Assembly (NCBI GenBank): GCA_020846975.1
Contig: JADLCX010000030.1
Span: forward strand, 21,417-85,416
Length of the DNA: 64,000 nucleotides
Reading direction: 5' to 3'
DNA from: Phycisphaerales bacterium
GTDB taxonomy: Bacteria; Planctomycetota; Phycisphaerae; Phycisphaerales; UBA1924
In this document: one piece after another, positions 27,357 through 35,278 of the stretch
Layout: each line of letters begins with the position of its first letter
How positions within the stretch are numbered: the stretch's first letter is position 1
Notes under the pieces: generated by a model
What the model was told of the DNA's origin: nothing
Seen by the model: only the letters and a program-made list of their open reading frames with translations
Database searches by the model: none
Translations under genes and position numbers: made by a program

Positions 27357-27385
27357 TTGATTCTTTCAAACAGACGTTTTATACT
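27357..27385 (+). promoter_or_regulatory. Sigma70-like promoter of the efflux operon
   Basis: TTGATT (27357-27362), a 17-bp spacer and TATACT (27380-27385). The expected transcription start (about 27392) coincides with the only in-frame start codon of the TetR gene (TTG 27391), which suggests a leaderless message. Confidence 0.6.
27368..27379. promoter_or_regulatory. Candidate TetR operator between -35 and -10
   Basis: The inverted repeat AAAC-AGAC-GTTT lies exactly between the -35 and -10 boxes of the promoter in front of the first TetR gene, where repressor binding would block RNA polymerase. It is short, so the call is tentative. Confidence 0.4.
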
Positions 27386-27390
27386 CGTGC

Positions 27391-28083
27391 TTGAACCGTG
27401 CCGCTCCAGCCAGGCCGGCCGCGCCCGATGACACCGGCGCCACGCGCCTGAAGCTGCTCGAATCCGCGGGCGAGGTGTTCAGCAGGAAGGGCTTTCGCGA
27501 CGCCACCATCCGCGAGATCTGCGGTCTCGCGGGGGCGAACATCGCGTCGGTGAACTACCACTTCCGCGACAAGCACGGTCTGTACACCGAGGTGCTGCGC
27601 TACGCCGACCGGTGCGCTGTGCACATCGAGGCTTCCGAGCCCGTCGCGGGCGATGCGCGGCGCCGCCTGAGGCAGTTCATCAAGGCCTACATCGCGGCCA
27701 TGCTCGATGTCGGCCGGCCCTCCTGGCACGGGCGGCTGATCGCCCGCGAGATGATGGAGCCTTCCCCGGCGCTCGACGCGATCGTGGCCCAGATCATCAG
27801 GCCGCGCAGCCGCGTGCTGTCGGACCTGGTGGAGGAACTGCTCGGTCCGGCGGCGACCGAGCGGCGGGTGATCCGGTGCAAGTTCAGCATCATCGGCCAG
27901 TGCCTGGCGTACCACTCCGGCCGGCACATCCACAAGCGTCTGCACCCGGGGTTCGAGCTGAGCTCCAAAGCCGCCGACGAGATCGCCGATCACATCGCCG
28001 ACTTCTCGCTCGCGGCCATCGACGCTCTCCGCGCCGGCCACAAGCCGGCCCGACGGGCCGCCCGCGGGAGGCCCGGATCGTGA
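27391..28083 (+). CDS. TetR-family regulator (CerR/YbiH-like), first gene of efflux operon
   Basis: 230 aa from TTG 27391, the only possible start: an in-frame stop lies at 27358-27360 and there is no in-frame ATG before the DNA-binding helix. The TetR helix-turn-helix covers residues about 15-60 (LLESAGEVFSRKGFRDATIR, then NIASVNYHFRDKHGLY). The remainder resembles the CerR/YbiH C-terminal domain (RRLRQFIKAYIAAMLD, RLIAREMMEPSPALD). In enterobacteria YbiH controls the ybh MDR exporter with the same component types. Its stop overlaps the GTG of the permease gene (GTGA), so it is translationally coupled to the pump. Confidence 0.88.
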   Translation: MNRAAPARPAAPDDTGATRLKLLESAGEVFSRKGFRDATIREICGLAGANIASVNYHFRDKHGLYTEVLRYADRCAVHIEASEPVAGDARRRLRQFIKAYIAAMLDVGRPSWHGRLIAREMMEPSPALDAIVAQIIRPRSRVLSDLVEELLGPAATERRVIRCKFSIIGQCLAYHSGRHIHKRLHPGFELSSKAADEIADHIADFSLAAIDALRAGHKPARRAARGRPGS

Positions 28084-29255
28084 ACGCGCTCGCGCTCCGC
28101 ATGCTGCTCGGCGACAGGGCCAAGTTCCTGGGCATCGTGTTCGGGATCGGCTTTGCCGCGTTCCTGATCACCCAGCAGGTCTCGATCTTCGTCGGCCTGA
28201 TGGCGCGGACGTTCGGGTTTCTCACCGATGCTTCTCTGCCGCAGGTCTGGGTGATGGACCCCAAGGTCCAGTTCATCGACGACCTCAAGCCGCTGCAGGA
28301 CACGCAGCTCTACCGCGTGCGCGGGGTTGAGGGCGTGGCGTGGGCGATGCCGCTGTACAAGGGGCTGCTCCGCGCCCGGCTCGCGAACGGGGCGTTCCAG
28401 ACGTGCAACGTGATCGGGATCGACGATTCGACACTGATCGGCGGACCGCCCGAGATGCTGCACGGGCGCATCGAGGACCTCCGCCGCGCCGACGGTGTTG
28501 TCGTGGACGATGTCGGCGCATCGGGAAAGCTCGCCAGGCCGGCCCCGGTCGATCCGTCCACGGGCAAGCCGATCGGCAAGCCGACGCCGCTGAGGGTCGG
28601 AGACTTCCTCGAACTCAACGACCACCGCGCCGTCGTGGTCGGTATCTGCCGCGTGTCGCGGACATTCCAGAGCCAGCCGGTGGTCTACACGACCTACACG
28701 CGCGCCGTGACGTTCGCGCCGCGCGAGCGCAAACTGCTCAGTTTCGTCGTCGCGTCGGTCTCCCCGGGACGGGATGTCGAGTCGGTCGCGGCCCGGATCC
28801 GCGCGCAGACCGGGCTGGCCGCGTACACGTCCGGCGAGTTCAAGCGCATGACGGTCCTGTACTTCATGAGGTACACCGGCATCCCGCTCAACTTCGGCAT
28901 CGCGGTCGTGCTCGGTTTTCTCGTGGGCACGGCCATCGCGGGCCAGACGTTCTACAACTTCACGCTGGACAACCTCAGGCAGTTCGGGGCCCTGAAGGCC
29001 ATGGGCACGGGCAACCTGCGGCTGCTCCGGATGATCCTGCTGCAGGCGCTCCTGGTCGGGTTCATCGGCTACGGGCTGGGCGTCGGGTCCGCTTCGCTCT
29101 TCGCCTTCGTGCCCCTCGGCGAGCTGGCGTTCATGCTCCTGCCCCAGACGCTCGCGATCACCGGTGCGGCGATCGTGCTGATCTGTCTGGCCGCCTCGCT
29201 GCTGAGCATCCAGAAGGTCATGCGGCTCGAACCGGCGATCGTGTTCAAGGGGTGA
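28080..29255 (+). CDS. ABC exporter permease, FtsX/DevC type
   Basis: 391 aa, GTG start overlapping the TetR stop. There is one membrane helix near the N-terminus (FLGIVFGIGFAAFLITQQVSI), a large extracytoplasmic domain (about 45-265) and three helices at the C-terminus (FGIAVVLGFLVGTAIAG, LLQALLVGFIGYGLGVG, AITGAAIVLICLAASLLS). This is the MacB/FtsX topology; length and sequence are closest to DevC. With the ATPase (30056), HlyD adaptor (30846) and outer membrane factor (32076) it forms a complete tripartite exporter. Confidence 0.88.
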   Translation: MNALALRMLLGDRAKFLGIVFGIGFAAFLITQQVSIFVGLMARTFGFLTDASLPQVWVMDPKVQFIDDLKPLQDTQLYRVRGVEGVAWAMPLYKGLLRARLANGAFQTCNVIGIDDSTLIGGPPEMLHGRIEDLRRADGVVVDDVGASGKLARPAPVDPSTGKPIGKPTPLRVGDFLELNDHRAVVVGICRVSRTFQSQPVVYTTYTRAVTFAPRERKLLSFVVASVSPGRDVESVAARIRAQTGLAAYTSGEFKRMTVLYFMRYTGIPLNFGIAVVLGFLVGTAIAGQTFYNFTLDNLRQFGALKAMGTGNLRLLRMILLQALLVGFIGYGLGVGSASLFAFVPLGELAFMLLPQTLAITGAAIVLICLAASLLSIQKVMRLEPAIVFKG

Positions 29256-29263
29256 GGGGTGGC

Positions 29264-29291
29264 TTGACTCGTGAACGGCGCAAGATACGCT
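29264..29291 (+). promoter_or_regulatory. Possible internal promoter for the second TetR gene
   Basis: TTGACT (29264-29269), 16 bp and TACGCT (29286-29291), immediately after the permease stop and before the second regulator. The -10 match is weak. Confidence 0.35.
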
Positions 29292-29301
29292 AACACTGTT
29301 A
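29291..29301. promoter_or_regulatory. Candidate operator of the second TetR regulator
   Basis: Perfect inverted repeat TAACA-C-TGTTA, 5 bp upstream of the ATG at 29307 and overlapping the presumed -10/transcription-start area. It fits autoregulation of the second TetR gene. Confidence 0.5.
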
Positions 29302-29306
29302 AGACG

Positions 29307-30059
29307 ATGAACACCGTATCGACCAGAAATCCCGCCCGGCCTGCCCGCCCGACCGGCGCCGACGCCGCGGCCACGCCCGCCGCCCGCCGCGCCCGCGAGC
29401 AGGCGGCCCTCCGCGAGAAGATCCTCGCGGCCGCGAGGGACCTGTTCGTTCGGCAGGGCTACGAGGCGGTCTCGATGCGACGGATCGCCGAGGCGATCGA
29501 GTACACCCCGCCGGCGATCTACACCCATTTCCGGGACAAGTCCGAACTCATGCGGGAGCTCTGCCGCCGCGATTTCGAGACGCTCGCGGCCCGGTTTCTC
29601 AGGCTGCGTCGCGTGCACGACCCGGTCGAGCGGATCCTGCGCGCAGGCCTCGCGTACATCGCGTTCGCGGTCGAGCATCCGAACCACTACCGCCTCATGT
29701 TCATGTCGCCGCCGCCGTGCGAGGCCGAGCCCGACAGCGAGTGCCTGCGTGGCATCGGTGATCCCGAGCAGGACGGATACGCCTTCCTGAACTTCAGTGT
29801 CGCGGACGCGATCACGCAGGGTCGATTCCGGCCCGAGTTCCGCGATGCCGAGTTCGTCAGCCAGGTGCTCTGGGCGGGTGTTCACGGTCTGGCCTCGCTG
29901 CTGATCACCCACCGGGACGACCCGCTGATCAACTGGCACGGTGTGGAGAAACTCTCGCGGGGCATGTGCGAGTCGCTCCTGAGGGGCATGCTCACCGATC
30001 CCAGGAGTCTCGATCCCCGCACCCGGAAGGCCCCGAAGCCGAAAGGGGCGGCATCATGA
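29307..30059 (+). CDS. Second TetR-family regulator inside the efflux operon
   Basis: 250 aa from the ATG 29307, just after a perfect palindrome. The N-terminal 35 residues are Ala/Arg-rich, then the TetR helix-turn-helix (REKILAAARDLFVRQGYEAV, SMRRIAEAIEYTPPAIYTHF, RDKSELM) and a TetR_C-type ligand domain (AFVEHPNHYRLMFMS-like region, VLWAGVHGLASLLI). Its stop overlaps the ATG of the ATPase gene (ATGA, 30056-30059). It is not a duplicate of the first regulator: the C-terminal domains do not resemble each other. Two regulators embedded in one pump operon suggest control by two signals. Confidence 0.88.
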   Translation: MNTVSTRNPARPARPTGADAAATPAARRAREQAALREKILAAARDLFVRQGYEAVSMRRIAEAIEYTPPAIYTHFRDKSELMRELCRRDFETLAARFLRLRRVHDPVERILRAGLAYIAFAVEHPNHYRLMFMSPPPCEAEPDSECLRGIGDPEQDGYAFLNFSVADAITQGRFRPEFRDAEFVSQVLWAGVHGLASLLITHRDDPLINWHGVEKLSRGMCESLLRGMLTDPRSLDPRTRKAPKPKGAAS

Positions 30060-30832
30060 GCCTGCGCGGCAGCGCCTCCGCCACACTTCCGCCGCCGGCA
30101 GCCCAACCCGCTGATGCGGGTGTGGCCGTCCACTGCAAGGGTGTGGTCAAGGGCTACAACACCGCCAGCACGCGCGTCATGGCCCTCCGCGGGGTTGATC
30201 TCCAGATCCGCGCCGGCGAACTGATGATGCTCGTCGGTCCGTCGGGCTGCGGCAAGACCACCCTCATCTCCGTCATCGCCGGGATTCTCGACCGCGATGA
30301 GGGCGAGTGCAGCGTGTTCGGGCACGACTTCGCCGCCATGTCGAGCGGTCAGCGCACCCGCTTCCGCGGCGAGAACGTCGGCTTTGTCTTCCAGGCGTTC
30401 AACCTCCTCCCCGCGCTCACCGCGGCCCAGAACGTCGCCGTCCCGCTGCTCATCAACGGCCTGCCGCAGCGAGAGGCCATCAAGGCCGGCCGCGAGATGC
30501 TCGCCCGCGTCGGGCTTGGCGACCGTACCGACTCGCTTCCCCGCGAACTCTCCGGCGGCCAGCAGCAGAGGGTCGCCATCGCCCGCGCGCTGGTCCACAA
30601 ACCCCGGCTGATCGTCTGCGATGAGCCGACCAGCGCACTCGACCACGACACCGGGCACGTGATCATGCGCCTGCTCAAGAGTGTCGCGCTCGACAAGGAC
30701 CGTGCCCTGGTCATCGTCACGCACGATGCACGCATCTTCGGCTTCGCCGATCGCATCGCGCTCATGGACGACGGGCACATCACCGGCATCTCGCGGCCGG
30801 AAACTCCCACCGCCACCCCCGCCGCCAACTGA
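30056..30832 (+). CDS. ABC exporter ATPase (MacB/DevA/LolD class)
   Basis: 258 aa. Walker A is GPSGCGKT (61-68), the signature LSGGQQQR (165-172), and Walker [13 protein letters not shown] directly after, with the switch His in VIVTHDARIFG. The sequence type (VFQAFNLLPALTAAQNVAVPL) is that of the MacB/LolD/DevA class, which pairs with FtsX-type permeases such as the one at 28080. It is translationally coupled to the upstream TetR gene and followed by the HlyD gene after 13 bp. Confidence 0.92.
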   Translation: MSLRGSASATLPPPAAQPADAGVAVHCKGVVKGYNTASTRVMALRGVDLQIRAGELMMLVGPSGCGKTTLISVIAGILDRDEGECSVFGHDFAAMSSGQRTRFRGENVGFVFQAFNLLPALTAAQNVAVPLLINGLPQREAIKAGREMLARVGLGDRTDSLPRELSGGQQQRVAIARALVHKPRLIVCDEPTSALDHDTGHVIMRLLKSVALDKDRALVIVTHDARIFGFADRIALMDDGHITGISRPETPTATPAAN

Positions 30833-30845
30833 CAGGAGCCCGCCC

Positions 30846-32009
30846 GTGGTCATCAAGTACCTGCTCCCCGTGCTCGCCGCCGCCGGTGTCGGTCTGGCCG
30901 TGTACACCGTCGCGACTGAGAACAAGCCCAGGCCCGTAGTCCCGCCCGTCGTCGAACCGGCCGCGGCGCCCTTCGCCACCTACGTCGCCGGCGCCGGGCT
31001 CATCGAGGCGAGCACGGAGAACATCTCCGTCGGCTCGCCGGTCGGCGGCATCGTCCGGGAGGTCCGGGTCAAGGCCGGCCAGCGGGTCAACGCGGGCGAT
31101 CCGCTGTTCACGATCGACGACCGCACCGTCCGGGCCGAACTGGCCTACCGCAAGGCCGCGCTCGAAGTCGCCAACTCGGAACTGGCCCGGCTGCGCGCCC
31201 AGCCCCGTCCGGAAGATCTGCCCCCGCTCCAGGCCCGGGTCGATGCGGCCAGGTCGATCCTCGATGATCTCGAAGCCCAGCTCGCCATGTGGGAGCGAGC
31301 CGATCGGCGGGCCGTCGCGGATGAGGAACTCAGCAAGCGCCGCTTCGCGGTCGTGGAGGCTCGGGCCAACCTGAGCGAGGCCCAGGCCGCGTTCGATCGG
31401 CTCAAGGTCGGGGCGTGGTCCCAGGATGTGCGGATCGCGCAGGCGCAGGTCGAGCAGGCCCAGGCCCAGGTCGATGCGGCACAGGTCGAGGTCGATCGGC
31501 ACACGATCGCCGCGCCCGTCCCCGGCGAGATCCTCAAGGTCAACATCCGCACGGGCGAGTACGTCGCTACGGGCGGTGCCGGCGGTGGGGGGGGAGGGGG
31601 GGGCGGGGCGATGTCGGAGACCAGGGCCGACGGGCTGGTGGTCATGGGCGGGACCGACACCCTGCACGTCCGTGTCGATGTCGATGAGAACGACGCCTGG
31701 CGCGTGCGGGAGGGCAGAGCGGGCAAGGCCTTCATCCGCGGCAACCCGGCCCTGCACGCCGACCTCGCGTTCGTGCGGTTCGAGCCCTACGTCATCCCCA
31801 AGAAGTCGCTCACCGGCGCGAGCACCGAGCGGGTCGATACCCGCGTGCTCCAGGTCATCTACAGGTTCGCCCGCGCCGACCTGCCCGTGTTCGTCGGTCA
31901 GCAGATGGATGTGTTCATCGACGCCGGAGAAGGAGCGGGCGGCGACGATGCCGGCCGCCCATCGTCCGCACCGACCGCGAGCCCCAGACCGGCCCCTCGC
32001 GCCAACTGA
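30846..32009 (+). CDS. HlyD-family periplasmic adaptor (DevB-like)
   Basis: 387 aa, GTG start after CAGGAG. It has one N-terminal helix (YLLPVLAAAGVGLAVYTVA), then a lipoyl/barrel-sandwich part (SPVGGIVREVRVKAGQRVNA), a coiled coil of about 110 residues (ALEVANSELARLRAQ ... QVEQAQAQVDAAQVEVDRHT), the second lipoyl half (IAAPVPGEILKVNIRTGEYV) and a beta-barrel domain. The adaptor bridges inner-membrane pump and outer membrane factor. An unusual poly-Gly run, encoded by a G8-A-G8 tract, sits at about residues 245-255, between the lipoyl and barrel domains. Confidence 0.9.
   Translation: MVIKYLLPVLAAAGVGLAVYTVATENKPRPVVPPVVEPAAAPFATYVAGAGLIEASTENISVGSPVGGIVREVRVKAGQRVNAGDPLFTIDDRTVRAELAYRKAALEVANSELARLRAQPRPEDLPPLQARVDAARSILDDLEAQLAMWERADRRAVADEELSKRRFAVVEARANLSEAQAAFDRLKVGAWSQDVRIAQAQVEQAQAQVDAAQVEVDRHTIAAPVPGEILKVNIRTGEYVATGGAGGGGGGGGGAMSETRADGLVVMGGTDTLHVRVDVDENDAWRVREGRAGKAFIRGNPALHADLAFVRFEPYVIPKKSLTGASTERVDTRVLQVIYRFARADLPVFVGQQMDVFIDAGEGAGGDDAGRPSSAPTASPRPAPRAN
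31587..31603 (+). repeat. G8-A-G8 tract inside the HlyD gene
   Basis: Encodes a Gly stretch in the loop between two adaptor domains. Length change by one base would shift the frame of the rest of the protein. Confidence 0.9.
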
Positions 32010-32075
32010 CCCCACACCCTTCATTCACACCCTCTCCCGCCTCTCCTCCCTCCCCAGCCGCATCGGAGCACCGCG

Positions 32076-33617
32076 TTGAACCCCGTCTCCACAAGCCCCT
32101 CGATCCCTCGCCGAACCCTCGCCTCCTCTTCTGCGCCCGCGCTGATCGCCGCGGCCGGGTTCTGGCTCGCCGCGTGCACGGTCGGCCCCGACTACAAGGC
32201 CCCGGAACTCGACAACCCGCTGCCCGATTCGTTCCAGTCCACCGCAACCGGCGAGCAACCGGCGGCCGCCGCGCCGCTCGACAGCGCGTGGTGGGCGACG
32301 CTCAACGACGCGATGCTCACCTCGCTGATCGACCGGGCGCTCGCCGCCAACTACGACCTGCGCATCGCCGAGTCGCGCATCCGGCAGGCCCGCGCATCGC
32401 GGGGGATCGCCGAATCCGCCGGCCTCCCGCAGGTGGGGTCGAACGCGACCTACGAACGCCGCCGCGACAGCGAGAACCTGCCGCAGGGCTCGTTCGGCAA
32501 CGACTCCGGCAACGGCTACGACGACTACAACGCGGGGATCGACGCGAGCTGGGAGCTGGACTTCTTCGGCGGCATCCGCCGCTCGGTCGAGGCGGCCGCG
32601 GCCGATGTGCAGGGCGCGGTGGAGGCCCGGCGCGATGTGCTGATCACGCTGACCTCGGAGGTGGCCCGCAACTACGTGGACCTGCGCGGGCTCCAGCGCC
32701 GGATCGCGGTGACGCGGGGCAACATCGCGGTGCAGGCCGAGACTGTCGAGCTGGTCGAGTCGCGGTTCAGCGCGGGGCTGGTGAGCGAGCTGGATGTGGC
32801 GCAGGCCAAGGCGCAGCTCGCGACCACCACGGCCGCGCTGCCGCAGCTCGAGATCGGCCTGCGGATGGCGGTGCACCGGATCGGCGTGCTGTGCGGGAAG
32901 CCGCCGGGCGCGCTCAAGGACACCCTGATGGTCGATGCGCCCATCCCCGTGGTGCCGCCGGAGATCCCCGTCGGCCTGCCCTCGGACCTCCTGCGTCGGC
33001 GGCCGGACATCCGCCGCGCCGAGCGCGCGGTCGCCGCGGCGACCGCGCGCATCGGCGAGGCGACGGCCGACCTCTACCCGCGGTTCAGCATCACGGGCGC
33101 GTTCGGGCTGCGGTCCGACCAGGTCGGCAGCTTCTTCGAGGGCGACAGCCGGTTCTGGTCGATCGGCCCCGCGCTGCGCTGGCCGATCTTCCAGGGCGGA
33201 CGGATCCGCTCCAACATCCGCCTGCAGGAAGCCCTCACCGAGGAGCAGCTCGCGGCCTACCAGGGCGCGGTCCTCACCGCGCTGGAGGATGTCGAGAACG
33301 CGCTGGTCGGTTTCAACCGCGAGCAGGAGACGCGGCGGTCGCTGGCCGAGGCCGTGGTCGCCAACCAGCGGGCGGTCGAGCTCTCCCAGCAGCTGTACCG
33401 CGCGGGGCTGGCCGACTTCCAGCGCGTGCTGGACTCGCAGCGGAACCAGGCGCTGGCCGAGGAATCGCTGGCCGCGCGGGAGGCGCTGGTGGTGCAGGCG
33501 CTCATCAGGCTGTACAAGGCTCTTGGCGGCGGGTGGGAGCCGCACGAACCCCGGCCGCAGCCGTCGCAACCGGCCGAGCCCGGCAAGGCCGAGGCCCAGA
33601 CCGCCTCGAACCCGTAG
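32076..33617 (+). CDS. Outer membrane factor lipoprotein, NodT/TolC family
   Basis: 513 aa from a TTG start (32076), the first codon in frame before a lipoprotein signal ending in LAAC (Cys34), followed by TVGPDYKAPE, the standard NodT opening. Two OEP repeats follow (ASRGIAESAGLPQVGSNATY ... ARNYVDLRGLQRRIAVTRGN and RRRPDIRRAERAVAAATARI ... RAGLADFQRVLDSQRNQAL). The protein forms the trimeric outer-membrane channel of the exporter. The 66 bp between HlyD and this gene hold no terminator, so it belongs to the operon. Confidence 0.93.
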   Translation: MNPVSTSPSIPRRTLASSSAPALIAAAGFWLAACTVGPDYKAPELDNPLPDSFQSTATGEQPAAAAPLDSAWWATLNDAMLTSLIDRALAANYDLRIAESRIRQARASRGIAESAGLPQVGSNATYERRRDSENLPQGSFGNDSGNGYDDYNAGIDASWELDFFGGIRRSVEAAAADVQGAVEARRDVLITLTSEVARNYVDLRGLQRRIAVTRGNIAVQAETVELVESRFSAGLVSELDVAQAKAQLATTTAALPQLEIGLRMAVHRIGVLCGKPPGALKDTLMVDAPIPVVPPEIPVGLPSDLLRRRPDIRRAERAVAAATARIGEATADLYPRFSITGAFGLRSDQVGSFFEGDSRFWSIGPALRWPIFQGGRIRSNIRLQEALTEEQLAAYQGAVLTALEDVENALVGFNREQETRRSLAEAVVANQRAVELSQQLYRAGLADFQRVLDSQRNQALAEESLAAREALVVQALIRLYKALGGGWEPHEPRPQPSQPAEPGKAEAQTASNP

Positions 33618-33642
33618 CGGCGGCCTTCCTCAAAAAGCACCG

Positions 33643-33669
33643 CGGCCCCGGTCGCGTACGCCGGGGCCG
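33643..33669 (-). terminator. Terminator hairpin between outer membrane factor and FN3 gene
   Basis: 9-bp stem (GGCCCCGG/CCGGGGCC plus one C-G pair) with a 9-nt loop. On the minus strand it is followed, 7-8 nt later, by TTTTT, so it mainly serves the minus-strand FN3 gene ending at 33696; the stem could also stop plus-strand transcripts. Confidence 0.5.
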
Positions 33670-33695
33670 ACGGTGAACCAAGGAGTCGCGTTCGT

Positions 33696-34400
33696 CTACG
33701 CCGCCATCTTCACCGCGCCCACCGGCGCGTTCTCGACGACCGTGAACCCGCCGCCGCCGCCACCCCCGGCCGCGCCGAAGCGGATGGTGACGCTCGCCAT
33801 CGCGCCGGTCATCGCGCCGCGCTGGCAGGTGACGAAGTACGAGACCGGCAGCGATGCGCCGGTGATGTTCGGGAGCGAGGTGTCGGTGAAGGTCTTGACA
33901 CCCACCGCGCCCAGGAAGATGGGCGAGGGGTCGTTGGCGAACCGACGCTTGACGATGTACACCGCCGTGCCATCGCCGACGCACTTCCACCCGAGGGTGA
34001 GCTCGCCGCTGGCGGGGTTGATCGTGACCCTGAAGTTGTCGGGGGTGCCGGGGATCGGCGCGGGGCCGGGGGGCGCGGGCGGATCGACCTGCGCCAGCGT
34101 GTACACCGTGAGCGGGTTGGGCTGCGAGTCCGCGAAGGCCTTGATGATGCGGATGTCATCGCGGCCGGCGGCGTTCATCAGGGCGCACTGGTCGTACCAG
34201 TTGAGCGTGGCGTTCTTCGCCGCAGCGCGGGCGGTGAGCATGTCGTCGTACGACTTGCGGGCGTTGGTGACGAGCGTGCCCAGCAGGGTGGTCGCGCCGG
34301 CGGTCAGGCCCACGGCCGCGGCAGGGGCCGCCGCCCAGACGGGCTGGTGAACCTCAAAGTACTCCAACTGGCCGAGCTTGGTATCGGGCAGGACAGGCAT
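33696..34400 (-). CDS. Fibronectin-III-like domain protein, function unknown
   Basis: 234 aa, no signal peptide. Residues 25-48 are a mildly hydrophobic Ala/Gly helix (APAAAVGLTAGATTLLGTLV). A helical region (SYDDMLTARAAAKNATLNWY) precedes a Pro-rich linker and one FN3-like beta domain (PDNFRVTINPASGELTLGWK ... VYIVKRRFA ... KTFTDTSLP). The tail has a Gly run (RFGAAGGGGGGGFTV) before the C-terminus. It stands alone between the export operon and repeat-rich DNA. Confidence 0.75.
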   Translation of the reverse strand: MPVLPDTKLGQLEYFEVHQPVWAAAPAAAVGLTAGATTLLGTLVTNARKSYDDMLTARAAAKNATLNWYDQCALMNAAGRDDIRIIKAFADSQPNPLTVYTLAQVDPPAPPGPAPIPGTPDNFRVTINPASGELTLGWKCVGDGTAVYIVKRRFANDPSPIFLGAVGVKTFTDTSLPNITGASLPVSYFVTCQRGAMTGAMASVTIRFGAAGGGGGGGFTVVENAPVGAVKMAA

Positions 34401-34547
34401 GGTCGAGTCTCCGTGCGCCTTGGATGTGGCTGATCGCACACGCGACCTCCACGAAACAAAGGCAGCCGGCGCGGGCTGTCAACCCTGAAGTTCGACCGGC
34501 TCGGATCGCTTCTTCAGCACAACAGGAAAACTCGATACAGAAAGTCA

Positions 34548-34582
34548 GGAACGCAGAGGACACAGAGAAGGCGCAGAGGGGG
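34548..34582 (+). repeat. Purine-rich low-complexity repeat (GCAGAGG/ACACAGAG type)
   Basis: Quasi-repeated words GCAGAGGA, CACAGAGA and GCAGAGGG. A similar stretch occurs at 51745-51800. It has the look of a dispersed intergenic repeat; on the minus strand it gives a spurious Leu/Cys/Val/Ser-rich reading frame. Confidence 0.5.
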
Positions 34583-34591
34583 AAGCGGGGC

Positions 34592-34603
34592 GGGGGGGGG
34601 GGG
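34592..34603 (+). repeat. G12 tract
   Basis: Twelve consecutive G preceded by GGGGC and followed by AGG; member of the G-tract group in this window. Confidence 0.9.
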
Positions 34604-34698
34604 AGGTAAGGGGGAAGAACGGGAAGGTGCGATAAGAACGCTCGCTCCGCACGCGCACCGATGCCCGCGCAAAGCCCGAGATCGAGCGACAACAACAT

Positions 34699-34908
34699 TT
34701 CGGGTCCAGACAGGAATATTTCGGCCCCGAACTGCGGGTGTTCGGCCCCGAACGACCGCTGTCCGGAGCCGCGCAGCTCTTGTCTGGAGCCGAACGGCCG
34801 CTGTCCGGAGCCGAACGTGCGTTGTCCGGAGACGGGTTGTTCCTGTCGCGCCCCGAATGGCTGTTGACCGGAGCCGGGCAGCGGCTGTCTGGAGCCGAAC
34901 TGCTGTTG
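34699..34908. repeat. Degenerate 21-bp tandem array, ten copies
   Basis: Ten consecutive units of exactly 21 bp, in phase from 34699 to 34908. The consensus is TCCGGAGCCGAACNNCNGNTG; unit starts read TTCGG, TTCGG, TTCGG, TCCGG, TCTGG, TCCGG, TCCGG, TCGCG, ACCGG, TCTGG. The unit resembles that of the 26338-26463 array (both share CTG, then TCCGG, then CCGAA). In one plus-strand frame both arrays read as heptapeptides of the type GCS(G/A)PN-x. No start codon or ribosome site supports translation. Confidence 0.85.
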
Positions 34909-35278
34909 TTCCGCTGGGCCAGAGCCCCCCCAAGGGGAAGCCCCTTCCTCCGGCACCTCCTTCCCCCGGAAAGACCAAGATGCGTCGGCCGTCCCGCCTT
35001 TCGCGGGCCGGTTGCGCTCTTACCTGCCGGCCCAGGGGTGCCTGTGCGCTCCAGCCACGGAACGTAAGGCAGGTTATCAGAAAAGGACTTTGGCCTTGAG
35101 CATTCGGCCGAGCACGATCACTCCACCCCCCATTCCCACTCCAGGACCGCACGGACTGCTACCCGAAACAAGTCTGTGCCGCCCGCCGGCCGGTCCATCG
35201 CACGCCTCGGCCGAAGTGGAGTATGCTGACCGCGTAAGTGCGTGATTCAAGCACCCGAACCGCCGAGGAGGCCACGAA

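Larger units (their letters stand above)
34401..35278. other. Repeat-rich intergenic region
   Basis: 878 bp with no convincing gene. It holds a purine-rich low-complexity stretch (34548-34582), a G12 tract and a ten-copy degenerate 21-bp array. The last 350 bp before the small membrane-protein gene show nothing recognisable apart from its ribosome binding site. Confidence 0.75.

Noticed and set aside
34354..34956. Minus-strand frame with SGQRPFG-like heptads as a repeat protein
   Set aside because: It overlaps the FN3 gene start, covers the purine-rich repeat and G12 tract, and has no ribosome site; the heptads follow from the 21-bp period.
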